A stretch of 64,000 bases of DNA from Nioella ostreopsis (GCF_004000255.1 NZ_RCIQ01000009.1:93338-157337), one strand, 5' to 3'. Shown: positions 26,579 through 36,257, numbered from the stretch's first letter. Notes: generated by a model not told the origin, from the sequence alone. Translations and numbers: made by a program.

Positions 26579-27949
26579 TCAGTAGCTGAACTCGGAATAG
26601 ATCCGGCTGAGGTCGCCGTTCCAGTCACCGTTGTAATGAGACAGCAATTCGTCGGCGGGCACCTGCCCGCTCTCGATGCTTTCCTTCAGCGCGTTCAGGA
26701 AATGCGTCTCATCGGGCACCAAACCGCCTGCGCCGGGCCGTGCGCGGGCCTTGAGACCCGCCTCGGAGATCGCCACCGCCTCGCGGGCAAGGTCATGCAT
26801 ACGGATGCCTCCAAACTCGGCTTGCAACCCGTCGATAGACGCCGCCACCCGCAGCGCCTCGCGCGTTTCCGAATCCCAGCCCTTGACCAGATCCCAGGCC
26901 GCATCGAGCGCCGTCTGATCATAGAGCAGCCCCACCCAGAAGGCGGGCAACGCGCAGAGCCTGCGCCAGGGGCCACCATCGGCACCACGCATCTCGATGA
27001 ATTTCTTGATCCGCGCCTCGGGGAAGACCGTGGTCAGATGGTCGGCCCAATCGGACAATGTTGGCGTTTCACCGGGCAGCGCGGGCAGCTTGCCTTGCAG
27101 GAAATCGCGGAAGGACTGGCCCAATGCGTTGATATACTGCCCGTCGCGGTAGACGAAATACATTGGCACATCGAGCACATACTCGACCCATCTTTCAAAC
27201 CCGAAGCCCTCCTCAAAGACGAAAGGCAGCATCCCGGTGCGGTCGGCATCCAGATCGCGCCAGACCCGGCTGCGCCAGGATTTGTGCCCGTTTACCTTGC
27301 CGTCCAGGAAGGGCGAATTCGCAAAGAGCGCCGTGGCCACCGGCTGCAGCGCCAGCGCCACGCGCAGTTTCTGCACCATGTCGGCCTCGGACCCGAAATC
27401 GAGGTTCACCTGAACGGTGCAGGTCCGGCGCATCATGGTCGTGCCCATGGTGCCGACCTTCTGCATGTAACCGTCCATCAGCTTGTAACGCCCCTTGGGC
27501 ATCAGCGGCATGTCCTCATGCGACCAGATTGGGGCCGCGCCCAGACCGATGAAGCCCACGCCGATCTTGTCGGAAATGTCCTTCACGTCGCGCAGGTGGT
27601 CATTCACCTCGTCGCAGGTCTGGTGGATGGTTTCCAAAGGTGCGCCCGACAGTTCCAACTGCCCGCCCGGTTCAAGGCTGATGTTGGCGCCGTCCTTGGT
27701 CAGGCCAATGAGGTTGCCGCCCTCGACCAGCGGATCCCAGCCATGGCCGTCGCGCAGACCTTCCAGCACCGCCAGAATCGACCGCTCACCTGCATAGGGC
27801 AGCGGCTTCAGCGTGTCCTTGCAATAGCCGAATTTCTCATGCTCGGTGCCGATGCGCCAGTCTTCCTTCGGCTTGCAGCCATCGGCGAGGTATTCCGCCA
27901 GCTGTTCGTGCCGCTCGATCGGGCCGCCGCCGGATTGGGGGATGGACAT
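26579..27949 (-). CDS. gshA: glutamate-cysteine ligase
   Basis: ATP-dependent first step of glutathione synthesis. 456 aa, of the proteobacterial/plant class (GCS2-like): GTEHEKFGYC, ISLEPGGQLELSGAPL, CTVQVNLDFGSEADM, RSRVWRDLDADRTGML and RMHDLAREAV are all in place and the length is normal. The start at 27949 has GGAGC upstream. Last gene of a run rsmE - membrane protein - gshA on the minus strand. Confidence 0.95.
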   Translation of the reverse strand: MSIPQSGGGPIERHEQLAEYLADGCKPKEDWRIGTEHEKFGYCKDTLKPLPYAGERSILAVLEGLRDGHGWDPLVEGGNLIGLTKDGANISLEPGGQLELSGAPLETIHQTCDEVNDHLRDVKDISDKIGVGFIGLGAAPIWSHEDMPLMPKGRYKLMDGYMQKVGTMGTTMMRRTCTVQVNLDFGSEADMVQKLRVALALQPVATALFANSPFLDGKVNGHKSWRSRVWRDLDADRTGMLPFVFEEGFGFERWVEYVLDVPMYFVYRDGQYINALGQSFRDFLQGKLPALPGETPTLSDWADHLTTVFPEARIKKFIEMRGADGGPWRRLCALPAFWVGLLYDQTALDAAWDLVKGWDSETREALRVAASIDGLQAEFGGIRMHDLAREAVAISEAGLKARARPGAGGLVPDETHFLNALKESIESGQVPADELLSHYNGDWNGDLSRIYSEFSY

Positions 27950-28008
27950 GGGGCTGCTCCTGCACTGTCGCTTTCAGGGGCCCTTGATGGGTGCAAATGC
28001 AGGCGGTG

Positions 28009-28542
28009 TCAATTCAGCGCCTGAGGCCAGCCGAGCCCGTCCTCGCGTTCCCAGATCAGCACCAGATTCCTTTCGGGCCGGTTCAGTTTCCAGACCATTT
28101 GCCCTGTCTGGATGCCCGGCAGCCGCAGGAACGCGTCAAAGAGCCGATCCGCCCCGGTCGCAGTCACCGGAATGTGAACCGGCGCGGCATGGTTCTGGCG
28201 CAACACCCAGACCGGCGGGTAGCTGCGGCCATCCAGCATCAGGACGGTCATGTCCTCGATGTCGATCACGCCGCCATCCAGCGGCCCCATGTAGGTCACG
28301 CGCCCCTCATCGAGCGTCACGATACCGGGGCCGGTTGCTGCCTGCCGGAACCGTCCACGCTGGACGCCACCCCACAGCAGAAAGAGGCCAATGGCAGCAA
28401 AGGCGATGCCGATGCCCAGAAGGATGACGGTCAGCGCCGCCAGCGCCACGAAACCGCCCGCGATCAGAACCGCCAGCCCGATCAGCGCCTCGCGCCAGCG
28501 GCGCAGGGTGGCCATCGCCTCGGGTCGGAAGAAACCGCTCAC
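28009..28542 (-). CDS. uncharacterised membrane protein between rsmE and gshA
   Basis: 177 aa from a GTG at 28542 that overlaps the rsmE stop (GTGA). Two adjacent hydrophobic helices (about 19-60), then a soluble region of about 110 residues with VTYMGPLDGGVIDIEDMTVL and VWKLNRPERNLVLIWERED. It has the look of a membrane-tethered beta-rich domain; no family recognised. Position in the rsmE-gshA unit suggests co-expression only. Confidence 0.7.
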   Translation of the reverse strand: MSGFFRPEAMATLRRWREALIGLAVLIAGGFVALAALTVILLGIGIAFAAIGLFLLWGGVQRGRFRQAATGPGIVTLDEGRVTYMGPLDGGVIDIEDMTVLMLDGRSYPPVWVLRQNHAAPVHIPVTATGADRLFDAFLRLPGIQTGQMVWKLNRPERNLVLIWEREDGLGWPQALN

Positions 28543-29267
28543 CAGTCGCCCCGCGTGGATTGGAACAGCGTCAGCGCCGCGACGGCGGCGGTATCGGCGC
28601 GCAGGATGCGGGGGCCGAGGCTGATGGCGGTCGTTGCCGGATGCGCGGTGAGCCGCGCGCGCTCGGCGTCGGAAAACCCACCTTCTGGGCCAATCAGGAT
28701 CGCCCATTTGTCGCCTGCGGGCGCGGCATCCAGAGCCGCGCGGGCGCCCACAAGGCTTTCATCGCAGAAAATGAGCTGCCGGTCCTCGGGCCAGTCCGCC
28801 AACAGCCTGTCGAGCTTTTGCAGGTCGTCCACCGGGGGCACATAGGTACCGCCGCATTGTTCCGCTGCCTCAACGGCGTGGGCCTGCAGCCGGTCCTGCC
28901 GGATACGCTCGGAATTTGTGAAATCGGTCTGCACCGGCATGATCCGCGCGGCCCCCATTTCGGCGGCTTTCTCGACAATGAAATCGGTGCGTGCCTTCTT
29001 GATCGGGGCAAAGATCAGCCACAGGTCGGGCGGCGACATCTGCGGCGCGGCCAGAACGCGGCATGCGAGCGACCCGCCGCGTTTCCCGGCCTCTGCCACC
29101 TCGGCGGTCCATTCCCCGTCCGTGCCGTTGAACAGGGCCACCTCGGCCCCGACGCCAAGCCGCATCACGCCAAACAGGTAATGCGCCTGTTCCCGCGACA
29201 AGGGAACCGTTTGCCCTGCCCCAAGCGGATGCTCTACGAAGAGCCGTATCTTTGCACGCGACGACAT
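28539..29267 (-). CDS. rsmE: 16S rRNA (uracil-1498-N3)-methyltransferase
   Basis: SPOUT-fold enzyme that methylates U1498 of 16S rRNA using S-adenosylmethionine. 242 aa with an N-terminal PUA-like part (HYLFGVMRLGVGAEVALFNG), KKARTDFIVEKAAEMG, and the trefoil-knot motifs LIGPEGGFSDAE and SLGPRILRADTAAVAAL. Its start codon is only 12 bp from the divergent ubiA start. Confidence 0.94.
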   Translation of the reverse strand: MSSRAKIRLFVEHPLGAGQTVPLSREQAHYLFGVMRLGVGAEVALFNGTDGEWTAEVAEAGKRGGSLACRVLAAPQMSPPDLWLIFAPIKKARTDFIVEKAAEMGAARIMPVQTDFTNSERIRQDRLQAHAVEAAEQCGGTYVPPVDDLQKLDRLLADWPEDRQLIFCDESLVGARAALDAAPAGDKWAILIGPEGGFSDAERARLTAHPATTAISLGPRILRADTAAVAALTLFQSTRGDW

Positions 29268-29279
29268 GGGACGGACCTT

Positions 29280-30251
29280 ATGACCGGCTTGAACGAAACG
29301 CCAGAGGGGCAGGTGCATGACGCCGTGCGCGGCAATTGGGTGGACCGGCTGGCGCCCGCGTGGTCCCGCCCCTATCTGCGCCTGTCGCGGGCCGATCGGC
29401 CGATCGGCACATGGCTGCTGCTTTTGCCCTGCTGGTGGGGCGTGGGGCTGGCCGCCGCCGCCACCACGCCCAGGTGGGAGGACCTGTGGATCGCGTTTGG
29501 CTGCGGCATGGGCGCGTTCCTGATGCGCGGTGCGGGCTGTACGTGGAACGATATCACCGACCGCGATTTCGACGCCGCCGTGGCGCGCACAAGGTCTCGG
29601 CCCATCCCGTCGGGGCAGGTCAGCGTGAAACAGGCCTTTGCGTGGCTGGCCATACAGGCCTTGGTGGCCTTTGCGATCCTGCTGACCTTCAACAGTGCAG
29701 CGATCCTGATGGGGATCATCGCGTTGCTGCCGGTGGTCATCTACCCTTTCGCCAAGCGCTTCACCTGGTGGCCGCAGGTCTTTCTGGGCATCGCCTTCAA
29801 CTGGGGCGCGCTGCTGGCCTGGGTTGCCCATACCGGCAGCCTCTCCTGGCCGCCGGTCGTCCTGTACCTGGCGGGCATGGCCTGGACGATCTTCTACGAC
29901 ACGATCTATGCCCATCAGGACAAGGAAGACGACGCGCTGATCGGGGTGAAATCCACCGCGCGGCTCTTCGGGGACCGGACAAAACCCATCCTGCGCGGCT
30001 TCCTTGTGCTGTCTGTCGCGTTGATGGCGGTGGCCAACATAGGCGCACTAACGCCTGCCGCCGGGGTTCTGGCGCTGGTGCTGGCGCTGGCCGGGGCGTG
30101 GGGGTTCGGCTGGCATATGGTCTGGCAGATGGGGCGGCTGGATATCGACGACCCGGATGTCTGCATGCACCTTTTCCGCGCCAATCGGGATGCCGGGCTG
30201 ATCCCTGCGCTGTTTTTTGCCGCCGCGGCGCTCGTTTCATTGAACCTCTAG
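29280..30251 (+). CDS. ubiA: 4-hydroxybenzoate octaprenyltransferase
   Basis: Integral membrane prenyltransferase of ubiquinone synthesis. 323 aa, about eight hydrophobic helices, with both Asp-rich metal motifs: NDITDRDFDAAVARTRSRP and DTIYAHQDKEDDALIGVKS. The long open frame upstream to 28560 is antisense to rsmE; the start at 29280 (MTGLNETPEG) leaves a 12-bp gap to the rsmE start, so the ubiA promoter must lie inside rsmE. Confidence 0.94.
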   Translation: MTGLNETPEGQVHDAVRGNWVDRLAPAWSRPYLRLSRADRPIGTWLLLLPCWWGVGLAAAATTPRWEDLWIAFGCGMGAFLMRGAGCTWNDITDRDFDAAVARTRSRPIPSGQVSVKQAFAWLAIQALVAFAILLTFNSAAILMGIIALLPVVIYPFAKRFTWWPQVFLGIAFNWGALLAWVAHTGSLSWPPVVLYLAGMAWTIFYDTIYAHQDKEDDALIGVKSTARLFGDRTKPILRGFLVLSVALMAVANIGALTPAAGVLALVLALAGAWGFGWHMVWQMGRLDIDDPDVCMHLFRANRDAGLIPALFFAAAALVSLNL

Positions 30252-30303
30252 GGCCAAGTCGTTAAAGCATTTTCCAACTGTTCTTGGGGCAATCATAGCA
30301 AGC

Positions 30304-32238
30304 ATGCGTCTAGCCTTTCATTTTGCCGCTTTGGGGGCCTTTGCGCTTGCCGCCGTGCTCAGCCTGTTCATGGCCGTTTTCGGGGCGCGTCAGATCGAGC
30401 AGCAATCGGTGCAGGCGGTCAATTTCGCCATGCGCGAAGACGGGCTCGACTGGGTCGAAATCGGGGCCGACGGCCTGCGCGTGCTGATGGCGGGAACCGC
30501 CCCTGACGAGGCCGCCCGCTTTCACGCCTTGCGCCGCGCCGCCGAGATCGTGGATACCGACCGCATCATCGACAACATGGACGTGCTGGACCCCGAAGGG
30601 ATCGAACCGCCACGCTTTTCGCTGGAAATGCTGCGCAACGATGACGGGGTGTCGCTGATCGGGCTGGTGCCGACCGCCGATGGCGATGACAGCCTGACCA
30701 CGGGGATCAACGAACTGGCCGATGGCCTGCACGTGGCCAACATGGTCGAAACCGCCGCTTTCCCGGTGCCCGCCGGATGGGCGCCCGCCCTGCGCTTCGG
30801 CCTGCTGGCACTGGCGGAACTGCCACGCGCAAAGGTCTCCGTCTATGACGGGCAGGTGGTGGTCGAAGCGGTGGCCGACAGCCGCCAGCAGCGCGACCAG
30901 TGGCAACGCTTTCTGGAAGAAAATCGCCCCTCTTCGGTCCAGCTGGTGCTGGATATCTCGGCCCCCCGCCCGGTGATCACGCCGTTTACCTTGCGCTATG
31001 TCCAATCCTCCGGCGGCGGCCGGTTCGAGTCCTGTTCCGCTGGCACCGAAGAGAGCCGCGACCGCATCCTGACCGCTGCGCGCAATGCCGGGCTGACCGG
31101 GCAGGACAGTTGCCGCATCGGGCTTGGCGTGCCGTCGCCCAACTGGGCCACCGCCGCCGAGATGGCGATTGCCGCGGTCAGCCGGTTCGAGGATGCGACA
31201 GTGACCTTCTCGGATGCAGATATCACGCTCATCGTGGCGCAGGGCACCCCGTCGGAGCTTTTCGACGAGGTGATCGGAGAACTGGACGCCGCCCTGCCGG
31301 AGGTCTTTTCGCTGCACGCAGTGCTGCCCGATCCGCCCCCCGAGGAAGAAGCCGAAGACGGCCTGCCAACCTTCACGGCCACCCGCAGCCCCGAGGGCTA
31401 TGTGCAACTGCGTGGCCGCCTGCCCGATGAGCGGATCACAGAGGCCGTACAAGCCTATGCCACCGCACTTTTTGGCCGCCAGAACACCTATGTCGCAACC
31501 CGTATCGACGAAGACCTGCCGGGCGGCTGGACCCTGCGGGTGATGGCCGGGCTGGAGGCGATGGCACAGCTGCATAACGGGGCCGTCGTGGTCGAGCCCG
31601 ACACCGTGCGCATCCGGGGCAATTCCGGCAGCGAAAGCACCACCTCTGACCTGAGCCAGCTGATGAGCGAGCTTCTGGGGGCTGCCGAAGGGTTCGAGAT
31701 CGACGTGACCTATGTGGCCAGCCTCGACCCGCAGACCGGGCTACTGACGCCGCAACAATGCCTCGACCGGATCAACACGATTCTCAATCAGCGCAAGATC
31801 ACCTTCGATCCCGGGTCTGTCGAGATCAACGAGGAGACCGGGCGCATTCTGGACGATCTGGCCGAGATCCTGCCCGACTGTTCCCATGTGGATATGGAAA
31901 TCGGCGGCCATACCGACAGTCAGGGCCGCGAGGAAATGAACCTGCGGCTGAGCCAGGGCCGCGCTGACGCGGTGCTGAACGGGTTGCTGGCACGCCGGGT
32001 GCTGACCGCGAACCTGACCGCGCAGGGCTATGGCGAGACGCGGCCCATTGCCGACAATGACACCGAGGACGGGCGGGAGACCAACCGGCGGATCGAATTC
32101 CTGCTGGCCACAGACATCGCCGAACGCGACGCGCGCGAGGCCGCAGAGGCGCGTGCGCAGCTGCTGGCCGATGCCCCCCGGCCCGTCATGCGCCCCGATA
32201 ACCTAGTGCCCGCAGCGGCCGAGGAGGACACCGAATGA
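30304..32238 (+). CDS. OmpA-family protein with BON-like repeats
   Basis: 644 aa, secreted or membrane-anchored by an N-terminal hydrophobic segment (about 5-27). Several BON-like units follow (around 40-200 and 250-480; phrases such as VQLRGRLPDERITEAVQAY), a type that binds phospholipid or other envelope surfaces. Residues about 505-610 form an OmpA C-terminal peptidoglycan-binding domain (EIGGHTDSQGREEMNLRLSQ, AQGYGETRPIADN, TNRRIEFLL). The tail is Ala/Pro-rich and acidic. It overlaps the next gene by 4 bp. Confidence 0.85.
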   Translation: MRLAFHFAALGAFALAAVLSLFMAVFGARQIEQQSVQAVNFAMREDGLDWVEIGADGLRVLMAGTAPDEAARFHALRRAAEIVDTDRIIDNMDVLDPEGIEPPRFSLEMLRNDDGVSLIGLVPTADGDDSLTTGINELADGLHVANMVETAAFPVPAGWAPALRFGLLALAELPRAKVSVYDGQVVVEAVADSRQQRDQWQRFLEENRPSSVQLVLDISAPRPVITPFTLRYVQSSGGGRFESCSAGTEESRDRILTAARNAGLTGQDSCRIGLGVPSPNWATAAEMAIAAVSRFEDATVTFSDADITLIVAQGTPSELFDEVIGELDAALPEVFSLHAVLPDPPPEEEAEDGLPTFTATRSPEGYVQLRGRLPDERITEAVQAYATALFGRQNTYVATRIDEDLPGGWTLRVMAGLEAMAQLHNGAVVVEPDTVRIRGNSGSESTTSDLSQLMSELLGAAEGFEIDVTYVASLDPQTGLLTPQQCLDRINTILNQRKITFDPGSVEINEETGRILDDLAEILPDCSHVDMEIGGHTDSQGREEMNLRLSQGRADAVLNGLLARRVLTANLTAQGYGETRPIADNDTEDGRETNRRIEFLLATDIAERDAREAAEARAQLLADAPRPVMRPDNLVPAAAEEDTE

Positions 32239-32561
32239 ACCGCACAGAATTCATCGTGGTGATCGCGATCATCCTCTTTGTGGCCTTCGCGCTCGGCTGG
32301 TTCGCCAATTGGCTGGTGCACCGCCTGACGCGAGTATCGGGTGTCGATATGAACGAGTTGGAGGAAATGGCAAAGGCCCTGCATGACGCGGAAGAAACCC
32401 GCGACCAGGCGATTTCCTACCTGCAGCACCGCGAGGCGGAGCTGACCAACCAGATCACCCAGACAGAGGCAGAGTTGCGGGCGGCCATGGAAGGCCTGCG
32501 CGAGGCCCGGCAGGAAGCCGAAGAACTGCGCATTCACATGGAGCAGCAGAACCAGGGTTAG
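32235..32561 (+). CDS. membrane-anchored coiled-coil protein
   Basis: 108 aa, start overlapping the OmpA/BON stop (ATGA). One N-terminal helix (about 6-26, VVIAIILFVAFALGWFANWL), then a continuous Glu/Gln/Ala-rich coiled coil to the end. Co-translation with the OmpA-like protein suggests a joint envelope role, perhaps as an assembly or spacing factor; no known family recognised. Confidence 0.75.
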   Translation: MNRTEFIVVIAIILFVAFALGWFANWLVHRLTRVSGVDMNELEEMAKALHDAEETRDQAISYLQHREAELTNQITQTEAELRAAMEGLREARQEAEELRIHMEQQNQG

Positions 32562-32577
32562 GCTGTTTCGCCGACTG

Positions 32578-32733
32578 CGTCGTCGACCCGGGAACGGCCC
32601 TTCTCAGGCCCCTTTGGGGCCCTCGTCGGGCCGTGTTGCCACGGGATATCGGACGGGCCCGCGCCACGATCACTCTTTCTGTACGAGCGGAAAGGTTTGG
32701 ATGCCTCCGGCGGGAGTATTTTGGCCAAGAAGA
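32578..32733 (-). repeat. dispersed intergenic repeat, copy 3 (inverted)
   Basis: Read on the minus strand from 32733 it gives CTTGGCCAAAATACTCCCGC with the CCGCCGGAGG hairpin, then CCGTGGCAACACGGCCCGAC, a GGGGCCCC-type hairpin and CTGAGAAGGGCCGTTCCCGG ending near GTCGACGAC. This is the same block order as copies 1 and 2. Confidence 0.7.
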
Positions 32734-32942
32734 AGCGGGGAGTTCACGATTTCTTAGGGGAAGTGTGCTTCTGTATTGTCCAAGCGCTTGCCGGGTGACG
32801 CCGGTTTCCGGATCACGAGGGGATTTTCGGGCCTTTGCCGAAGACAGCCCCAAAAGGGCCAAGGCAGGCCGGTTCCATGCCCATTGCCCCGCATTTCTGC
32901 GGCGCCGCAGTCCTTTCGAAAACAGACGATCAGTTGACGAGC
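32734..32942. other. intergenic spacer between two 3' ends
   Basis: Lies between the inverted repeat copy 3 and the moaE stop. The only structure seen is the perfect palindrome CTGCGGCGCCGCAG at 32897-32910, which lacks a flanking T-run and so is at best a weak terminator for moaE. No gene is supported. Confidence 0.5.
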
Positions 32943-33398
32943 CTATTGCTGCTGCCAGCGCGTGAGGGCGTCTTCATCCTCGTCGCGGGCCGCGACCCAT
33001 GCCGCGCCCTCGCCCGTGATTTCCTTCTTCCAGAACGGCGCACGGGATTTCAGGTAGTCCATCAGAAACTCCGCCGCCGCAAAGGCATCGGCCCGGTGGC
33101 GGGCGGCGGTGGCAACCATCATGATCGTCTCGCCCTGGCCCATGCGCCCGTAGCGGTGCAGGATGAAGGCATCGGCCAGCTGCCAGCGGGTCATCGCCTC
33201 CTCCGCGATCTTCTCGAGCGCCTTTTCGGTCATACCCGGGTAGTGCTCGATCTCCATCGCATCCAGATCGCCCGTCGCCACATCGCGCACGATGCCGGAG
33301 AAGCTGACCACCGCGCCCGCATTCGCCTGCCGCGCGGCAAAGCGGTTGAGCCTCTCGCCCATGTCGAAGGGATCAGACTGAACGATGATCTCGGGCAT
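32943..33398 (-). CDS. moaE: molybdopterin synthase catalytic subunit
   Basis: 151 aa. With MoaD it inserts sulphur into precursor Z to make molybdopterin. Motifs AGAVVSFSGIVRD, LEIEHYPGMTEK-like MEIEHYPGMTEKALE, HRYGRMGQGETIMMV and FLMDYLKSRAPFWKKE are characteristic. Directly follows moaD (one base between). Confidence 0.95.
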   Translation of the reverse strand: MPEIIVQSDPFDMGERLNRFAARQANAGAVVSFSGIVRDVATGDLDAMEIEHYPGMTEKALEKIAEEAMTRWQLADAFILHRYGRMGQGETIMMVATAARHRADAFAAAEFLMDYLKSRAPFWKKEITGEGAAWVAARDEDEDALTRWQQQ

Positions 33399-33399
33399 C

Positions 33400-33648
33400 T
33401 CAGCCCCCGGTCATGGGTGGAAAGAAGGCCACTTCCTTGGCGCCTGCAATCGGCGCGTCCAGATCGACCAGATCCTGATCCACCGCCGCGCGGATGGCCT
33501 TGAGGTCGGAAAAGGCGAAGGCATAGCCCTCGTCGCGCGCTTTCAGCTCCTCAATCAGCTCGGCCACGGTCGTGGCCCCGGTTTCGACAGTTTCATGCCC
33601 GGTGCCAACGCGTTCGCGCAGCCAGGCGAAATAGCGCAGTTCAATCAT
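33400..33648 (-). CDS. moaD: molybdopterin synthase sulphur-carrier subunit
   Basis: 82-aa ubiquitin-like protein ending in the double glycine (PPMTGG) that is thiocarboxylated and donates sulphur within MoaE. Start overlaps the 3' end of pgsA by 8 bp. Normal length. Confidence 0.93.
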   Translation of the reverse strand: MIELRYFAWLRERVGTGHETVETGATTVAELIEELKARDEGYAFAFSDLKAIRAAVDQDLVDLDAPIAGAKEVAFFPPMTGG

Positions 33649-34312
33649 GGGGGTCCTCCCGCAGATGCGGCATCGCCTTGGCGAGGTAGTCCACCCCTGT
33701 CACAACCGTCAGTGCCGCCGCAAGCCACAGCAGGATGAGACCGCCATAATAGGCGCGGTTGGCCCATTGGCTGAGGGCGACAAGGTTGAATTCATCCTCG
33801 ACCTCTCCCGCAAAGATCTGGGCGACGATCTCGGGCGACATGCCGATCACGTTCATGCCGAAATGATGCTCGAAAACCCCGTAGGAAAACAGCACCGCGA
33901 TGGCCACCATCTGCACGGTGGTTTTCCACTTGGCCAGTTTCGTCACGCTGAGCGTTCCGGCCTTGTTGCCAAGGAATTCGCGCAGGCCCGAGACGAAGAC
34001 CTCTCGGAACAGGATCGCGGCGACGGGCAGGATCAGCAGCGGCTGGAAGCCAAAGAGCCCCATCAGCGTGGCCAATGCGATGATCACCATCGCCTTGTCG
34101 GCAATCGGGTCAAGCATGGCGCCAAAGCGGCTGTGCTGTTTCCACAGCCGCGCCAGATAGCCGTCGAGCCAGTCGGTCAGGGCCGCCGTCACGAAGAGGA
34201 TCAGGGCAACCCAATCGGCAAAGGGGCGCGGCAGGATCAGGAAGATGATCGCAACGCCGGGGGCCGCGGCAAGCCGCGCGACTGTCAGGATATTTGGCAA
34301 GGTCCATCGCAT
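33641..34312 (-). CDS. pgsA: CDP-diacylglycerol-glycerol-3-phosphate 3-phosphatidyltransferase
   Basis: Membrane enzyme of phosphatidylglycerol synthesis, 223 aa. The CDP-alcohol phosphotransferase signature is at about 43-65 (DWLDGYLARLW ... GAMLDPIADK). ATG at 34312 preferred over a TTG two codons upstream. Middle gene of uvrC-pgsA-moaD-moaE. Confidence 0.94.
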   Translation of the reverse strand: MRWTLPNILTVARLAAAPGVAIIFLILPRPFADWVALILFVTAALTDWLDGYLARLWKQHSRFGAMLDPIADKAMVIIALATLMGLFGFQPLLILPVAAILFREVFVSGLREFLGNKAGTLSVTKLAKWKTTVQMVAIAVLFSYGVFEHHFGMNVIGMSPEIVAQIFAGEVEDEFNLVALSQWANRAYYGGLILLWLAAALTVVTGVDYLAKAMPHLREDPHD

Positions 34313-34388
34313 GGGCAAGCATTAGCGCGGTTGCGGGGGCTGGACCAGCCCCGGCGGCAACGCCCCGCGCGATTTTGCGCGCACGGGC

Positions 34389-36257
34389 TCAGCCCTTTTC
34401 GTGGAAGTAGTCGTAGATCGTTTCTGCCAGCGCACCCGAGATGCCGTCCACCGCCTTGAGATCGGCCAGATCGGCGCGGGCCACGGCCTTGGCGCTGCCG
34501 AAATGGGCCAGAAGCGCACGTTTGCGGGTGGCGCCGACGCCGGGCACGTCATCGAGGGGCGTGGCCCCGATGGCCTTGGCGCGCTTGGCGCGGTGCGTGC
34601 CGATGGCGAAGCGGTGCGCCTCATCGCGCAGACGCTGGACGAAATAGAGCACCGGGTCATTGCGTTTCAGCGCAAAGGCGGGTTTGCCGGGGCGATAGAA
34701 CTCTTCCTTGCCCGCATCGCGGTCGATCCCCTTGGCGACGCCAATGAAGGGCACGTCATCAATGCCCAGTTCTGCGAGGATTTCCGCCACCGCGCTCACC
34801 TGCCCCGCGCCGCCGTCGATCAGCAGCAGGTCGGGCCAGGCGTCGCTTTCGCGGTCGGGGTCTTCCTTCAGCAGGCGCTTGAAGCGGCGGTTCAGCACCT
34901 CTTTCATCATGCCGAAATCGTCGCCGGGCGTCAGGCCGTCGCCCTTGATGTTAAACTTGCGGTACTGACTTTTCAGGAAACCCTCGCGCCCTGCCACGAT
35001 CATACCACCCACGGCGTTGGTGCCCTGAATGTGAGAGTTGTCGTAGACCTCGATCCGCTCCGGCGGGTTTGCCAGTTCAAAGGCCTCTGCCATACCGGAT
35101 AGCAGCTTTCCTTGCGTGGCGGCCTCGCTCATCTTGCGGGCGAGGCTTTCGCGGGCGTTCCGTGCGGCGAAGGACACAAGCTCCGCCTTTTCGCCCCTCA
35201 GCGGCACCAGCAATTCCACCTTGCGCCCGCGCTTGTCGGACAGGGCCTCTGCCATCAGGTCGGCGTTTTCGATGGGATGCGACAGCAGGATTTGCCTCGG
35301 CGGCTCCTTCTCGTCGTAGAACTGGCCCAGGAAGGCCTCCAGCACCTCGGCCTCTTCCGCGCCGGACCCGGTGCGCGGGTAGAAATCGCGGTTGCCCCAG
35401 TTCTGGTTCGCGCGGATGAAGAAGACCTGAACGCAGGCCTGCCCGCCTTCCATGTGCAGCGCCACCACATCGGCCTCGGCCACGCCGCGCGGGTTGATGC
35501 CCTGCACACCCTGCACCACGGTCAGCGCGCGGATGCGGTCGCGCAGGGCCGCAGCGCGTTCGAATTCCATCGCATCGGAGGCCGCCTGCATGTCGCGCGC
35601 CAGCGCCTCCTGGATGTGGCCGCCATTGCCGGACAGGAAGCGTTCCGCGTCCTTCACCGACTGCGCGTAGTCATCCGCCGAGATCAGGCCGACACAGGGG
35701 CCGCTGCACCGCTTGATCTGATAGAGCAGGCAGGGTCGGGTTCGGCTGTCGAAGGTGGCGTCGGAGCAGTTCCTCAGCAGGAAGACCTTTTGCAGCTGAT
35801 TGAGCGTCCGGTTCACCGCGTCGGCGCTGGCGAAGGGGCCGTAGTAATTGCCCTTCTCCTTCTTCGCGCCGCGATGCTTCTTGATCTGCGGAAACCGGTG
35901 CGACCGGCTGACGAGGATGTTGGGGAAGCTCTTGTCGTCGCGCAGCAGCACGTTGTAGCGCGGCTTCAACTGCTTGATCAGGTTCTGTTCCAGCAGAAGC
36001 GCCTCGGTTTCCGTGCGCGTGGTCAGGAACATCATCTCGGTCGTTTCGCGGATCATCCGGGCGATCCGCGCGCTGTGGCCGGTGGGCTTGGCATAGTTCG
36101 CCACGCGCTTTTTCAGGTTCCGCGCCTTGCCCACGTATAGCACCCGCGCCTGCCCGTCGAGCATGCGGTACACCCCCGGCGAGCCATCAATGAGCTTCAG
36201 GTAGGAGGCGATCAATTCGTGGCCGGTAAGCGGCGTATCGGGGGGCGTTTCAGACAT
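34389..36257 (-). CDS. uvrC: excinuclease ABC subunit C
   Basis: 622-aa dual-incision nuclease of nucleotide excision repair. GIY-YIG domain at the N-terminus ([21 protein letters not shown]), a UVR motif around 215-250, the RNase H-like nuclease ([33 protein letters not shown]) and C-terminal helix-hairpin-helix ([18 protein letters not shown]). Start [10 protein letters not shown] at 36257; the in-frame extension to 36314 is not needed by the family. Confidence 0.96.
   Translation of the reverse strand: MSETPPDTPLTGHELIASYLKLIDGSPGVYRMLDGQARVLYVGKARNLKKRVANYAKPTGHSARIARMIRETTEMMFLTTRTETEALLLEQNLIKQLKPRYNVLLRDDKSFPNILVSRSHRFPQIKKHRGAKKEKGNYYGPFASADAVNRTLNQLQKVFLLRNCSDATFDSRTRPCLLYQIKRCSGPCVGLISADDYAQSVKDAERFLSGNGGHIQEALARDMQAASDAMEFERAAALRDRIRALTVVQGVQGINPRGVAEADVVALHMEGGQACVQVFFIRANQNWGNRDFYPRTGSGAEEAEVLEAFLGQFYDEKEPPRQILLSHPIENADLMAEALSDKRGRKVELLVPLRGEKAELVSFAARNARESLARKMSEAATQGKLLSGMAEAFELANPPERIEVYDNSHIQGTNAVGGMIVAGREGFLKSQYRKFNIKGDGLTPGDDFGMMKEVLNRRFKRLLKEDPDRESDAWPDLLLIDGGAGQVSAVAEILAELGIDDVPFIGVAKGIDRDAGKEEFYRPGKPAFALKRNDPVLYFVQRLRDEAHRFAIGTHRAKRAKAIGATPLDDVPGVGATRKRALLAHFGSAKAVARADLADLKAVDGISGALAETIYDYFHEKG

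Noticed and set aside
28560..29279. In-frame 240-codon extension upstream of ubiA
   Set aside because: Antisense to rsmE, composition unlike protein, and UbiA proteins begin near the chosen start.
30310..31575. 421-aa minus-strand frame
   Set aside because: Shadow of the OmpA/BON gene; no recognisable domain.
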